From assembly GCA_905235735.1 (NCBI GenBank), contig CAJOMU010000005.1, positions 62,001-126,000 of the forward strand: a stretch of DNA of 64,000 nt, in the 5' to 3' direction. This DNA is from an uncultured Synergistales bacterium. Its GTDB lineage: Bacteria > Synergistota > Synergistia > Synergistales > Aminobacteriaceae. Positions 1 through 9,763 of this stretch are shown here, one piece after another (the first letter of the stretch is position 1; each line of letters opens with the position of its first letter). The translations under genes were made by a program, and so were the position numbers. Below the pieces are notes generated by a model that saw nothing but the letters and a program-made list of their open reading frames with translations, searched no databases and was not told the origin of the DNA.

Positions 1-335
1 GGAAATCCGTAGACATCGGAATACGTCCGCAGCATGTGATGTATTCATTCAGCAAAGATGCTGGATACCGCGACTATCAGGTGTACAGCTATGAAAGCAT
101 CGGGAACAAGTCCGTAATCGAAGCATATCCTGCCGGACATAGCGGACGCGGAGATACTCATACACATGTCAGAATGATTGCGCCAAACGGTTTGACTATC
201 AAGATTGACCAGTTGATTTACATTGATTTCAAACTTGATCACACAATGTTCTTCGATGGCAGCAGCAAAGAATTTATCGGTTGTTACAACGAGGCTGGAA
301 TAAGGGCGTTATCAGCTGGAAAGGAGGAAGCATAA
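1..335 (+). CDS. ABC transporter ATP-binding protein, C-terminal part (partial)
   Basis: Truncated at the left window edge; the frame is open from base 3 and ends at the TAA at 333-335. The visible part holds the phrase DIGIRPQHV, which matches the TOBE (substrate/regulatory) domain at the C-terminus of MalK/UgpC-type ATPases that energise carbohydrate or glycerol-phosphate importers. The Walker motifs lie outside the window. A GTG at 36 is only an internal valine codon of this domain, not a start. It ends one base before a second ATPase of the same family, so the operon encodes two ATPases in tandem, as in glpS-glpT-like systems. Family placement is good; the substrate is inferred. Confidence 0.8.
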   Translation, partial: KSVDIGIRPQHVMYSFSKDAGYRDYQVYSYESIGNKSVIEAYPAGHSGRGDTHTHVRMIAPNGLTIKIDQLIYIDFKLDHTMFFDGSSKEFIGCYNEAGIRALSAGKEEA

Positions 336-336
336 C

Positions 337-1455
337 ATGGCAGGATTGAAGCTGGTACACCTCTACAAGAGGTATGAGAACAGCGGGAAGAAAAAGAGCA
401 TTCAGAATAACTATGCCGTGAACGATCTGAACCTTGAGTGCGCTCAGGGTGAATTTCTTGCACTGCTTGGGCCATCAGGCTGCGGTAAAACTACAACACT
501 GCGAATGACTGCGGGACTTGAGGACATTACGAAGGGCGATATTTATATCGGCGACACACGCGTCAATGATTTAGCTCCAAAGGATCGACACATCGGCCTC
601 GCTTTTGAGGACTACGCTATGTACCCTCCCATGACTGTCTACGAAAATATAGCGTTCAACCTCAGAGCTAAGAAAGTCGACAAGAATGAAATAGACCGCC
701 GTGTCAGAGAAATAGCACCATTGATGCAGGTTGAAGATATTCTCGACACAATGCCCGTGAAATTATCAGGCGGACAGAAACAGCGTGTAAACATTGCAAG
801 AGCTATTATCCGTCGTCCTGAACTCCTCCTCATGGATGAGCCTCTTTCACACCTTGACGGTAAGGCACGACAGGCAATGCGTGTTGAGATAAAGCGGTTG
901 ATAAACGAGATAAAATGCACCACAGTGTATGTTACACACGATCAGCTTGAGGCCATGTCTCTGGCTGACAGGATAGCGATCATTAACTTCGGTGTATTGC
1001 AGCAGGTTGGTACTCCGGCTGAAGTATACGACAACCCAGTTAATGAGTTCGTTGCTTCTTTCATTGGTGAACCGCCCATGAACATCATGGAGACAAAGAT
1101 CATCAAGAAAGATGGAAACTTCTTCTTCACGTTTGAAGGCTCTGACCTGAATATCCATGTGCCTGAACGTTATTACAGCGTTATCGAGGACGGCTTCAAA
1201 TGCAAAATGGGTGTGCGTCCTATGGATTTGCTAATCGGGGATGAGAATTCAAAAGGTACACCTGAAAGAATAGCCACATTCGAGAACTTAGGTGATGAAC
1301 GCCGTATCGGTATTCGCGTCGGCAATACACTGATGATGTTGATCACGGAAAACGAGAGACGTTACAAGAGCGGAGACATAATCAGGCTGGAAGTACGCGG
1401 AGAGAAGACACACCTGTTTGATTTAGAGACAGGCAACAGAATACGTGAGAAGTAA
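337..1455 (+). CDS. ABC transporter ATPase, UgpC/GlpT-like
   Basis: A 372-residue cytoplasmic ATPase subunit of a binding-protein-dependent importer. Walker A GPSGCGKT is near residue 45, the signature LSGGQKQR near 144, Walker B LLLMDEP near 164, and the H-loop VTHDQ follows; a C-terminal TOBE region contains MGVRPMDL. The Q-loop region reads AFEDYAMYPP rather than the usual FQxYALYP, a variant I associate with the second ATPase of paired glycerol-3-phosphate-type systems. An AAGGAGG ribosome site at 321-327 supports the ATG at 337. The preceding ATPase gene ends at 335, so the two are translationally close, and a terminator follows. Substrate (glycerol phosphate, polyol or sugar) cannot be fixed without the permease genes. 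Confidence 0.9.
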   Translation: MAGLKLVHLYKRYENSGKKKSIQNNYAVNDLNLECAQGEFLALLGPSGCGKTTTLRMTAGLEDITKGDIYIGDTRVNDLAPKDRHIGLAFEDYAMYPPMTVYENIAFNLRAKKVDKNEIDRRVREIAPLMQVEDILDTMPVKLSGGQKQRVNIARAIIRRPELLLMDEPLSHLDGKARQAMRVEIKRLINEIKCTTVYVTHDQLEAMSLADRIAIINFGVLQQVGTPAEVYDNPVNEFVASFIGEPPMNIMETKIIKKDGNFFFTFEGSDLNIHVPERYYSVIEDGFKCKMGVRPMDLLIGDENSKGTPERIATFENLGDERRIGIRVGNTLMMLITENERRYKSGDIIRLEVRGEKTHLFDLETGNRIREK

Positions 1456-1478
1456 CAATTCCCCAATCTACAAGAACG

Positions 1479-1513
1479 AAAGAGGAGGCTTGCGTTTTTG
1501 CAGGCCTCTTTTA
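1479..1513 (+). terminator. Rho-independent terminator after the ABC operon
   Basis: AAAGAGG at 1479-1485 pairs with CCTCTTT at 1505-1511, with weaker inner pairing, and the arm ends in a short T run. It lies between convergent genes and may serve both strands. Confidence 0.65.
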
Positions 1514-1849
1514 TCAGCATAATTTATCTCCGTCTTTCACTTCTTCGGGTTTATCGGGAACTGCTAATACGATTCCTTCTTTGCTGTCTGTTCCTAGCAC
1601 TAAGACTTCACTCATGAAATCTGCAATTTGTCTCGCAGGAAAATTAACGACCGCTAGAATCTTTTTGCCGGTTAAATCTTCCGGTTGATACAGCTTCGTT
1701 ATCTGTGCAGATGATTTCTTTATCCCGATTTCATCACCGAAATCTATTGTGAGTTTGTAGGCTGGCTTTCTTGCCTTCGGAAATGTTTCGGCCTTTATAA
1801 TTGTTCCTGCTCTTATGTCTAACTTTGCAAAGTCTTCATATACTGCCAT
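1514..1849 (-). CDS. csaA: CsaA-like tRNA-binding-domain protein
   Basis: A 111-residue single-domain protein with the OB-fold tRNA-binding domain of the CsaA/YgjH family. Typical phrases are [11 protein letters not shown] near the N-terminus, KKSSAQIT in the middle, VNFPARQI, and VLVLGTDS. The length equals the family norm. CsaA is described as a protein-secretion-associated chaperone, although the fold itself is that of the C-terminal domain of MetRS and of Trbp111. GGAGTGATT lies just upstream of the ATG on the minus strand. It is a single gene downstream of the flavoprotein gene but separated from it by a terminator. Confidence 0.92.
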   Translation of the reverse strand: MAVYEDFAKLDIRAGTIIKAETFPKARKPAYKLTIDFGDEIGIKKSSAQITKLYQPEDLTGKKILAVVNFPARQIADFMSEVLVLGTDSKEGIVLAVPDKPEEVKDGDKLC

Positions 1850-1895
1850 AAAATGAAATCACTCCTTCGTCTTTCATGAATGAAATAATATATCG

Positions 1896-1942
1896 TAAAA
1901 AATAAACCGGGCTTCTCATTTGAATTCGAGAATCACCCGGTC
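1896..1942 (-). terminator. Terminator of the flavoprotein gene
   Basis: On the minus strand ACCGGG pairs with CCCGGT (1906-1911 with 1936-1941), extended by GAGAA/TTCTC inside, and is followed by a T-rich run. It closes the gene at 1958-3826. Confidence 0.75.
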
Positions 1943-1957
1943 TTGTTTCATCTTGAA

Positions 1958-3826
1958 CTAGAAATTTGCTGCACTATGTCCTGCAATACGTCCGAATATC
2001 ACGAAGTCAGCTACTGCATTTCCTCCTAAACGATTTCCTCCGTGAATTCCTCCTGTAACTTCCCCTGCCGCAAATAATCCAGGAATGACTGATCCATCAC
2101 CTTTGAGTACGCGAGCATTGGAATCAATCTTTAATCCGCCCATTGTGTGATGAACTCCTGCCGTAACCTTTATCGCATAGAACGGTGCCTTATCAAGTGG
2201 CTGTGCAAAACTCGTTCTTCCGAATTCAGGGTCTTTTCTTTCTGCAACACAGGCGTTCCATTTCTTCATTGTGTCTGCAAAAACGTCTGCGGGAATATCA
2301 ATCACCTTCGCAAGTTCCTCAAATGAATTTCCCTCTTTCGTATAGCCGTGCGAGATGTAACCCTTAATGACTGATGAAGCATCTGCCATTTTCGTATCAA
2401 CTATGAGCCATGAGAATGATCCGGGCTGTGCAATCTCAGCAGCACTCACTGCATCTCTCGTTGAAGTCTCATCTGTGAATCTCTTTCCCTCAGCATTAAC
2501 GAGAATCGCTCCGTCTCCGCGTAAACCTTCAGTGATCAGTGCGGCAGTATCAGCCTGTACCGTTGGGTGAATCTGAATCTGTTTCATGTCTACAGTTGCC
2601 GCTCCGAGTTCCTGTGCCATTACGATTCCTCCTCCGTCAATGCCGGGTGCGTTCGTCGTCATGAAGCCTTCAAGCTCTGGTTTCAGTCTCGCTACCATTT
2701 TCAGATTTGCTCCGAACCCTCCTGTCGCGAGTATCACTGCCTTAGCATTAACAGTAACCTTTGCTCCTTTGCTCTCAGCTTCAATTCCCGAAATCTTTCC
2801 GTCATCATCAGTCATGATTGATTTCGCAGTCGTCTCCATTAAGAGCGTGATATTCTTTCGGGCTTTCACTGCGGCTTCGAGTCTCGGAATCATGTAGCCT
2901 CCAACGGATACAACTTTCTTCTCTTCATTCAATGGTCTGTGTATTCGTTTCACTGACGCTCCTCCGAATGCACCTACAGATGACAAATCAATGTTAATTG
3001 TCTTCAGCCACGCTATTGCATCAGCGGCATTCTCTACGAATGTCTTCACGAGTTCGGGATCATTCAGGCCATGTCCGCCTACAATCGTATCAAGCTGCAT
3101 GAGTTCAACCGAATCGAAATAGCCTTTAGGAGTTGCTTTGTACTCTTCCCATTGTGCTGTTACTATAGCTGCTAATTCAGTGATTGCTTTGTTGTCTTTG
3201 AATCTCTCTGCGGACTTCAGTATTCTCTCAACTCCGGCTTCCTCAGTGAATGTATTCGCATCCTGTTCACTCGTTTTTGTAGCGTTCATTCCACCTGTTG
3301 CACGCACAGAGTTTCCTCCTGTCATGGCCTGCTTCTCAATTAACACAACCTTCTTGCCTTCATCTGCGGCTGTTATCGCGGCAATCATACCTGCACCGCC
3401 TGCACCGACTATCACAATGTCAGTATCATATGTTTTGTCTTCGGCTTTGAGTGCAGAGCTTCCTTTGAAGTCATTCGGATCAACTCCTGCGGCAATAAGT
3501 GCAAGTTCTGCGGCTTTCAGTATTCCATTTGAAGAGAATGTTGCTCCGCTCACACCGTCAACGTTAATGCTGTTGGCTTTCACCATTTCACCGGGCATTC
3601 TCTCAACTGCAACTGACCCTATGCCTTGTGTTTCCTTTGGGCCTGATGCATTAACCGATTCAATCTTTCCGTCTTTCAGTGAAATCGTAACGGTGATTGA
3701 ATCTTTTCCTCCGTAACCGTCAGCTGTAGCTGTACCTGTTTTGATGCTCTTGCTTTCCATTGAAGATGTGAAGATGATTACCGCGATGCATATCACAGAC
3801 AGCAATATAAAAACGCGTTTCTTCAT
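1958..3826 (-). CDS. Secreted flavocytochrome-type fumarate (or related enoate) reductase
   Basis: A 622-residue protein with an N-terminal hydrophobic signal or anchor segment (residues 4-20). Residues about 30-115 form an FMN-binding domain with the flavinylation motif DGVSGATFSSN, where a Ser/Thr is covalently linked to FMN. From about residue 135 follows an FAD_binding_2 domain: VIVGAGGAGM, later GGNSVRATGG, and near the C-terminus TAGVHHTMGG and GNRLGGNAV. This layout matches single-subunit periplasmic fumarate, urocanate or methacrylate reductases (UrdA, FccA without haem). It would act as an electron sink for anaerobic growth. No haem CXXCH motif is visible, so electrons must come from a quinol or flavin partner encoded elsewhere. 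The exact substrate is not readable from the sequence. Confidence 0.9.
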   Translation of the reverse strand: MKKRVFILLSVICIAVIIFTSSMESKSIKTGTATADGYGGKDSITVTISLKDGKIESVNASGPKETQGIGSVAVERMPGEMVKANSINVDGVSGATFSSNGILKAAELALIAAGVDPNDFKGSSALKAEDKTYDTDIVIVGAGGAGMIAAITAADEGKKVVLIEKQAMTGGNSVRATGGMNATKTSEQDANTFTEEAGVERILKSAERFKDNKAITELAAIVTAQWEEYKATPKGYFDSVELMQLDTIVGGHGLNDPELVKTFVENAADAIAWLKTINIDLSSVGAFGGASVKRIHRPLNEEKKVVSVGGYMIPRLEAAVKARKNITLLMETTAKSIMTDDDGKISGIEAESKGAKVTVNAKAVILATGGFGANLKMVARLKPELEGFMTTNAPGIDGGGIVMAQELGAATVDMKQIQIHPTVQADTAALITEGLRGDGAILVNAEGKRFTDETSTRDAVSAAEIAQPGSFSWLIVDTKMADASSVIKGYISHGYTKEGNSFEELAKVIDIPADVFADTMKKWNACVAERKDPEFGRTSFAQPLDKAPFYAIKVTAGVHHTMGGLKIDSNARVLKGDGSVIPGLFAAGEVTGGIHGGNRLGGNAVADFVIFGRIAGHSAANF

Positions 3827-3875
3827 GATGATATATAAACCTCTCTTTCAAATTTGTATATGTGATTTAAGTATA

Positions 3876-3887
3876 TTAACACGTTAA
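3876..3887. promoter_or_regulatory. Inverted repeat TTAAC-AC-GTTAA
   Basis: A perfect 5+5 bp inverted repeat with a 2-bp spacer sits between the divergent flavoprotein and clpB genes, 7 bp upstream of the clpB -35 box. The form suits a regulator dimer, but no regulator is identified. Confidence 0.3.
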
Positions 3888-3893
3888 GCATAT

Positions 3894-3921
3894 TTGACAC
3901 GGAAAAATTTTTTGTTATCAT
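3894..3921 (+). promoter_or_regulatory. Probable clpB promoter
   Basis: TTGACA at 3894-3899, a 16-bp spacer and TATCAT at 3916-3921 form a sigma-70-like promoter about 30 bp ahead of the ribosome site. No CIRCE element is visible. Confidence 0.55.
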
Positions 3922-3954
3922 TAGTCAAAATTAATCAAAGGGAGAATGTATAAT

Positions 3955-6567
3955 ATGGACATGAATAAATTTACGAGAAAGAGTCAGGAGGCAATGCAGA
4001 ACGCTCAATCAATAGCGAGTGAATATAATCATCAGCAGGTTGATGTTGAACATTTATTATCTGCATTACTGAAAGATTCTGAAGGATTAATAGTTCAGCT
4101 TTTAAAACGAATGGATATAAATACATCATCACTATCAAAAATGGTTACTGATGAATTATCGAAACTTCCACGCGTAATAGGAGGAGGAACTGAACAGGGG
4201 ACAGTATATGTTACTCAGAGATTGAACCGTATACTGAATTCCGCAGAAGACAGAGCAAAAGCACTCAAAGATGAATACGTTTCAGTTGAACATATCTTCT
4301 TGGCCATGATAGGAGAAGGGAATAACACTCCATGCGGAAAGATATTTGCACAATTTGGAATAACGGAAGAAAAATTCCTGAAGACATTGAATGATGTGCG
4401 AGGTTCACAAAGGGTACAGAGTGCAGACCCTGAAGCGACATATGAAGCACTCGAAAAATACGGACGTGATTTAGTAGAGGCAGCACGAAACAACAAGTTA
4501 GACCCTGTTATCGGACGAGACGAAGAAATACGCAGAGTTGTACGCATACTCTCACGTAAGACGAAGAATAATCCCGTTCTTATTGGAGATCCTGGTGTTG
4601 GAAAGACAGCAATAGTTGAAGGACTTGCACAGAGAATAGTACGCGGAGATGTTCCCGAAGGATTGAAAGACAGAACAGTTTTTGCTCTCGATATGGGATC
4701 ACTGATTGCGGGTGCGAAGTATCGCGGAGAATTTGAAGAGAGACTGAAGGCTGTACTAAATGAAATTCGGAACAGCGACGGAAGAATCATACTGTTCATT
4801 GATGAGCTTCATACGATTGTTGGAGCAGGAGCAGCAGAAGGTGCAGTTGATGCAGGTAACATGTTAAAGCCCATGCTTGCACGCGGTGAACTTCACTGCA
4901 TAGGCGCAACTACAGTTGATGAATATCGCAAGTATATCGAGAAGGACGCTGCACTTGCACGAAGATTTCAGCCTGTAGATGTTGAACAGCCGACAGTTGA
5001 GGATACGATTTCGATTCTCAGAGGCATTCGTGAAAAATTGCAGGTACATCACGGTGTAGTGATTCGGGATAACGCACTTGTGGCAGCAGCAGTGTTATCG
5101 AACAGGTACATAACGAATCGATTCCTTCCCGACAAGGCAATAGATTTAGTTGATGAAGCATGTGCAATGATACGGACTGAAATAGACTCTCAGCCTTCGG
5201 AACTTGATGCGGCAATGAGGAAAGTTATGCAGTTGAAGATTGAAGAAATATCATTGAAGCATGAAGATGATGAAGCCTCAAAGGAACGTTTGAAAGTATT
5301 GCAGAAGGAACTACAGGAAGCAGAATCGGAAGCAGATACACTAAGAACGCAATACGAGAATGAAAAGAAAGCTATCGGCGATATTCAGAGTTTCAGAAGA
5401 CAGATTGAGGATACGAAAGCAAAAATTGAGAGGGCACAGCTTGAAGGGAACTGGGAACTTGCATCGGAACTTCAGAACAGTGAACTCCCAAGATTGCAGA
5501 GAGTTCTTGCAGGACAGGAAGCAAAGAGGTCTGATATTCTCAAAGGGACTGAAGACAAGAAACTACTGCGTGAGGAAGTAACAGAGGATGAAATAGCTGA
5601 CATCGTAAGCCGATGGACAGGAATCCCTGTAACACGTCTTCTTGAAGGTGAACGCGAGAAACTCCTGAAACTTGATGAGATTCTTCACAGGCGTGTTGTA
5701 GGCCAAGATGAAGCAGTTAATCTAGTTGCTGATGCTGTACTCCGTGCAAGGAGCGGCATAAAAGACCCTAAACGTCCAATAGGCTCATTTATCTTTCTTG
5801 GCCCGACCGGCGTGGGAAAAACGGAACTTGCGAGGACATTAGCAGAGGCATTATTCGACAGTGAAGACAACATGATACGAATCGATATGAGCGAGTACAT
5901 GGAGAAACATTCAGTATCGCGTCTTGTTGGAGCACCTCCGGGATATGTTGGCTATGATGAAGGAGGACAGCTTACAGAGGCAGTTAGACGCAGACCGTAC
6001 AGCGTTATACTGTTCGATGAGATAGAGAAGGCACATTCTGATGTGTTCAACATACTGTTACAGGTACTCGATGACGGAAGAATAACTGATTCGCACGGAC
6101 GTGTTGTAGACTTCAAGAATACGGTAATCATTATGACGAGCAATATCGGTTCACAGTTCCTTATTGAGGGAAATATTGACGGACTAATACCATTAAGCGT
6201 TCGTGAAGAGGTCATGCAGTCATTGAGGGAATCATTCAGGCCGGAATTCTTGAATCGAGTTGATGATATTGTATTCTTCAAGCCATTAACGCAAGATGAA
6301 GTGAAAGACATCGTGAAGATTTTAATCTCTCATTTGCAGGAACGACTTGCAGATCGTCAGATTGAACTGAACTTCTCAGATGAGGCATTAGCTTTCATTG
6401 CTGAGGCAGGATATGATGCGGTGTATGGTGCACGTCCATTGAAGAGGTACATAACGCATAATGTAGAGACGAAACTAGCACGAGCGATGATTGCGGGAGG
6501 TGTTCATGAAAAGACACGTGTAGATGTGAATGTGAAAGCAGGCAATCTTGTTTTCTCGTTCATATAG
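3955..6567 (+). CDS. clpB: ATP-dependent disaggregase ClpB
   Basis: About 870 residues, the full ClpB length. A Clp_N double domain (about 1-145) is followed by AAA domain 1 with Walker A GDPGVGKT near residue 210 and Walker B LFIDELH. A long charged middle coiled coil, about 410-520, separates ClpB from ClpA and ClpC. AAA domain 2 has GPTGVGKT near 618 and ends with the ClpB D2 small domain. It is a cytoplasmic hexamer that, with DnaK, extracts proteins from aggregates. The AAGGGAGA site (3938-3945) abuts the ATG at 3946 but is 9 bases from the ATG at 3955, so the latter is preferred. Its terminator follows directly. Confidence 0.97.
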   Translation: MDMNKFTRKSQEAMQNAQSIASEYNHQQVDVEHLLSALLKDSEGLIVQLLKRMDINTSSLSKMVTDELSKLPRVIGGGTEQGTVYVTQRLNRILNSAEDRAKALKDEYVSVEHIFLAMIGEGNNTPCGKIFAQFGITEEKFLKTLNDVRGSQRVQSADPEATYEALEKYGRDLVEAARNNKLDPVIGRDEEIRRVVRILSRKTKNNPVLIGDPGVGKTAIVEGLAQRIVRGDVPEGLKDRTVFALDMGSLIAGAKYRGEFEERLKAVLNEIRNSDGRIILFIDELHTIVGAGAAEGAVDAGNMLKPMLARGELHCIGATTVDEYRKYIEKDAALARRFQPVDVEQPTVEDTISILRGIREKLQVHHGVVIRDNALVAAAVLSNRYITNRFLPDKAIDLVDEACAMIRTEIDSQPSELDAAMRKVMQLKIEEISLKHEDDEASKERLKVLQKELQEAESEADTLRTQYENEKKAIGDIQSFRRQIEDTKAKIERAQLEGNWELASELQNSELPRLQRVLAGQEAKRSDILKGTEDKKLLREEVTEDEIADIVSRWTGIPVTRLLEGEREKLLKLDEILHRRVVGQDEAVNLVADAVLRARSGIKDPKRPIGSFIFLGPTGVGKTELARTLAEALFDSEDNMIRIDMSEYMEKHSVSRLVGAPPGYVGYDEGGQLTEAVRRRPYSVILFDEIEKAHSDVFNILLQVLDDGRITDSHGRVVDFKNTVIIMTSNIGSQFLIEGNIDGLIPLSVREEVMQSLRESFRPEFLNRVDDIVFFKPLTQDEVKDIVKILISHLQERLADRQIELNFSDEALAFIAEAGYDAVYGARPLKRYITHNVETKLARAMIAGGVHEKTRVDVNVKAGNLVFSFI

Positions 6568-6582
6568 ACTTTGCGAATAACT

Positions 6583-6606
6583 TTGAGGGGCTTCGGCCTC
6601 TCTTTT
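6583..6606 (+). terminator. Terminator after clpB
   Basis: GAGGGGC, a TTCG tetraloop and GCCTCTC make a 7-bp stem with one G-U pair, followed by TTTT. Confidence 0.85.
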
Positions 6607-6725
6607 ATCAATAAACTAAAAGCAGTCTGATACAAAAACCTATTGAACGCAATGATGATAAGAGAAGAGCACCTGCTGTATAATCTGAAAAAGCAGCAAG
6701 TAAATACTCGAAAGGAGAACAGGCA

Positions 6726-6818
6726 CTGATAAGAAAAATATTCGGAGCAATATCTGAAGAATTCGGAAAAACTATTGCAGAGGCAGTTATCAAAACCACA
6801 GAGGAAAAGCTCAAATGA
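6726..6818 (+). CDS. Possible 30-residue peptide ahead of the radical SAM gene
   Basis: Thirty codons beginning at CTG (6726) end in a TGA that overlaps the ATG of the radical SAM gene (ATGA, 6815-6818), a classical coupled junction. A GGAG site lies 8 bases before the CTG. The peptide reads as a short amphipathic helix rich in Ala, Glu and Lys. No ATG, GTG or TTG is available in this frame after an in-frame TAA at 6681-6683, so it depends on a CTG start or is the remnant of a longer gene. A TATAAT at 6679-6684 could be its -10 box. I do not recognise the peptide. Confidence 0.3.
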   Translation: MIRKIFGAISEEFGKTIAEAVIKTTEEKLK

Positions 6819-8620
6819 ATCGTAACGTTCTCCTTATTGAACCTCCGTATAAGAATAAGTATCCTCCTATGGGATTAATGAAACTGGCTTCATATTTCAG
6901 AGGATGCAATGACAACGTAAGATTCTTCAAGGGAAATTTAAGAGAGTTTGCAGCGAAATTATTATGTGAGGAATTCTTTCACACTTACTGCGATAAATCT
7001 TTCGGACGCTACTTCAAGGCTTTCACTGAGTACATAAAAACAGGCAAACATTCACTGATAGCATCAATCCCGAACTTCTATAATTTCGTGAGAGAAAATG
7101 AGATCACGAATTATCGTCAGAGATTCAGAAACCATGATTACCCTAAGTTTGATATTATAGCAATCACTACGCTTTTCACATTCTGCTGGAAGGAAATTAT
7201 AGATACCATAAACGGAGCTGGAGAATTTATTGATTCATCAGGAAAAATTTTAGTCGGAGGTATAGCTGCTTCTCTTGTACCTGAGGAAATTCAGCATGAG
7301 ACAGGAATAACTCCCATAACAGGAATACTCAACAGACCATTCATGATAGATTCAGACAGCCCTGTGATAATAGACAGCTTGCCTTTAGACTACTCTATAC
7401 TTGAGGAGATTGATTATACATATCCTTCACATGATGCATATTTCGCTTACACTACTAGAGGGTGTATCAGGCGTTGCAACTTTTGTTCAGTTCCATTGCT
7501 TGAACCTAAGTATGAATCCTTCTTCAGTATTCACGAACAGATAGAATATATTGACAAGCATTTTGGACAGCGTAAAGATTTATTACTCATGGATAATAAT
7601 GTTCTGGCCTCTGAACGCTTCGATGAAATTATAGACGAGATAAAATTATGTGGATTCTCTAAAGGAGCATCATATATTCCTCCGAATGAATACGAGATTG
7701 CAATTAAGAACCTCCGTGATGAATATAACACTCGTGCATATGTCACTAGGATAATTGATCTGTATAACATGACAGCAAAGAGAATGACGGATAAAGAAGC
7801 CGAAGAATTTTACATTTACCGCGAGAAAAATTTTCTGCTCTACACAGAGACTGCATCACGCGAATCGATTCTTGAAGCTGATGAATATTTCAGACCGTTG
7901 TACGCAAAATACTTCAGGCCTGTTAGACGTTCAAGATATGTTGATTTCAATCAGGGAATAGATGCAAGACTGATTAACGATTCAAACATGAAGAGACTTG
8001 CGGAGATTAACATACGTCCATTGAGAATAGCATTCGATCATTACGAACAGAGAGAAATATATATAAAAGCTGTAAGGACAGCAGCAAGATGGGGAATAAC
8101 AGACCTGTCTAATTATATGCTGTATAACTTTCATGACATGCCTGATGAGTTGTATCACAGAATGAGAATCAACGTTGAACTTTGCGAGGAGTTAGACGTG
8201 AAGATATATTCATTCCCAATGAAGTATCATCCTGTGAAAGACCCTGAATATTTCAGGAATCGTGATTATATAGGCGAACATTGGAACAGGAAGTTTATAC
8301 GTGCGGTTCAGGCAGTAATGAATTCGACCAAAGGTAAAATCGGACGCGGAATTGAATTTTTCGGTGAGGCATTCGGCCATGACATAGATGAATTTCATGA
8401 CATACTGTATATGCCTGAGACATTTATAATCTACAGGTTCAAGTACAAGGATAATCTGACTGAAGAATGGCGGAAAAAATTTCATGCACTAACTGAAAAT
8501 GAATTGCGGGAAGCAAAAGCAATAATTGAAGCAAATATCTTCACAGATGAAGTGATTCGTAATGCGTCTAGTGAATTTGTTCGTGAAGTCCTGAGATATT
8601 ATTATCTTGAACGCGAATAA
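6815..8620 (+). CDS. Radical SAM protein with N-terminal B12-binding-like region
   Basis: A 601-residue protein. The start (NVLLIEPPY, then YPPMGLMKLASY) resembles the cobalamin-binding-like N-terminal domain of B12-type radical SAM enzymes, but I see no DxHxxG cobalamin motif. The [4Fe-4S]/SAM motif CIRRCNFC (CxxxCxxC) is near residue 216, preceded by YTTRG. The C-terminal half has repeated aromatic and charged stretches and no known accessory domain that I can name. The substrate is unknown. The start overlaps a short upstream frame by ATGA, and a promoter for the next operon begins directly after its stop. Confidence 0.8.
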   Translation: MNRNVLLIEPPYKNKYPPMGLMKLASYFRGCNDNVRFFKGNLREFAAKLLCEEFFHTYCDKSFGRYFKAFTEYIKTGKHSLIASIPNFYNFVRENEITNYRQRFRNHDYPKFDIIAITTLFTFCWKEIIDTINGAGEFIDSSGKILVGGIAASLVPEEIQHETGITPITGILNRPFMIDSDSPVIIDSLPLDYSILEEIDYTYPSHDAYFAYTTRGCIRRCNFCSVPLLEPKYESFFSIHEQIEYIDKHFGQRKDLLLMDNNVLASERFDEIIDEIKLCGFSKGASYIPPNEYEIAIKNLRDEYNTRAYVTRIIDLYNMTAKRMTDKEAEEFYIYREKNFLLYTETASRESILEADEYFRPLYAKYFRPVRRSRYVDFNQGIDARLINDSNMKRLAEINIRPLRIAFDHYEQREIYIKAVRTAARWGITDLSNYMLYNFHDMPDELYHRMRINVELCEELDVKIYSFPMKYHPVKDPEYFRNRDYIGEHWNRKFIRAVQAVMNSTKGKIGRGIEFFGEAFGHDIDEFHDILYMPETFIIYRFKYKDNLTEEWRKKFHALTENELREAKAIIEANIFTDEVIRNASSEFVREVLRYYYLERE

Positions 8621-8650
8621 TTGACATGTCTGCGTTCATTACAATATAAT
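8621..8650 (+). promoter_or_regulatory. Promoter of the TTT operon
   Basis: TTGACA at 8621-8626 and TATAAT at 8645-8650 with an 18-bp spacer: consensus boxes 58 bp upstream of the first TTT gene. Confidence 0.75.
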
Positions 8651-8707
8651 CTGAACATCGCAAAAATCTATTTATTCAATAACACAATATTTAAAGGAGG
8701 AACAGTT

Positions 8708-9688
8708 ATGAAAAAATTGTTTGCTGTCGTAATGTTTCTTATTCTCACGCTGAGTTCATCTTCAGCTATGGCCGCTTATCCTGAGAAATCACTCACGGCT
8801 ATATGTCCATGGGGTGCTGGAGGCGGAACTGATTCGTGTCTTCGTGCATTCTGTCAGGCATTGGAGAAGCAGTTGGGTCAGACGGTAATTGTCGACAACA
8901 AGACAGGTGCAGGTGGAGTAACAGGTCATGAGGCTATTGCTGATGCAGAACCTGACGGATATACATTCGGCATGGTAACGTTTGAATTCGTTACGTATCA
9001 TGCACTCGAAGTTTCCGATTACAAGTCCTACTTGAATTATGATCCTCTGTGCCGTCTGAATGCTGATCCAGCAGGAATAACAGTGAATAAGGCATGGGCA
9101 GAGAAGAACGGCATTAAGAACCTGAAGGACTTCATTGAATATTGCAAGAAGCACCCCGGTGAGGTTCGTATGGGCGGTTCATCAGCAAATTCTGTGTGGC
9201 ATATCGCGGGCGGTTACTTCATGAATGTTGCAGGCGTTGAGCTTAAAATGGTTACGTATCCTGACGGTGCAGCATCGGCAGTTCAGGCAGCAGCACAGGG
9301 CGTTGACATTGAAGGTGTAACAGTCTCACTTGCTGAAGCACGATCATTCATCGAGTCCGGCAATCTAATATGTCTTGGCCTGATGGCAGAAGAGAGAATC
9401 AACAATGAAGTCTTCGGTAAGATTCCGACATGCAAGGAGCAGGGGATAAATGCTTTCTATGCAACATGGAGAGGATTGGGACTTCCCAACGGTGTTGATG
9501 CTTCAATCAGAACAAAACTTGCAGATGCATGCAGAGCCGCAGTGAAAGATGCTGACTTCATAAAGTACATGACGAATGCAGGACTTGGCATAGCATATCT
9601 TGATTCTGCGGAGTTCAAAGCATTCCTTGAACAGCAGGAAGAAAAAGATGTTCCAGCGGCAATGAAAGCAGCCGGAATAGAACTGTAA
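8708..9688 (+). CDS. tctC: TTT-family solute-binding protein (TctC/Bug type)
   Basis: A periplasmic binding protein of the tripartite tricarboxylate transporter family, 326 residues. The ATG at 8708 follows AAAGGAGG and opens a signal peptide (MKKLF, hydrophobic core, cleavage near AMA-AYPEK). Upstream in-frame codons back to 8621 lie over the promoter and are not part of the gene. The family phrase ICPWGAGGGTD near residue 35 and the VDNKTGAGG segment are the typical Bug-protein ligand loops. It delivers a carboxylate or similar small anion to TctAB. The Bug family is broad, so citrate is only one possibility. Confidence 0.92.
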   Translation: MKKLFAVVMFLILTLSSSSAMAAYPEKSLTAICPWGAGGGTDSCLRAFCQALEKQLGQTVIVDNKTGAGGVTGHEAIADAEPDGYTFGMVTFEFVTYHALEVSDYKSYLNYDPLCRLNADPAGITVNKAWAEKNGIKNLKDFIEYCKKHPGEVRMGGSSANSVWHIAGGYFMNVAGVELKMVTYPDGAASAVQAAAQGVDIEGVTVSLAEARSFIESGNLICLGLMAEERINNEVFGKIPTCKEQGINAFYATWRGLGLPNGVDASIRTKLADACRAAVKDADFIKYMTNAGLGIAYLDSAEFKAFLEQQEEKDVPAAMKAAGIEL

Positions 9689-9763
9689 GCAATGATTCAT
9701 TAAAGATGTGGGCAGGATTATCCCTGTCCATTTTTTATATTCATATTAAGGATGTGAATTCTC

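Noticed and set aside
6608-6814. 68-codon minus-strand frame between clpB and the radical SAM gene
   Set aside because: No ribosome site and Ser/Leu-rich shadow composition; it is the antisense of the small plus-strand frame.
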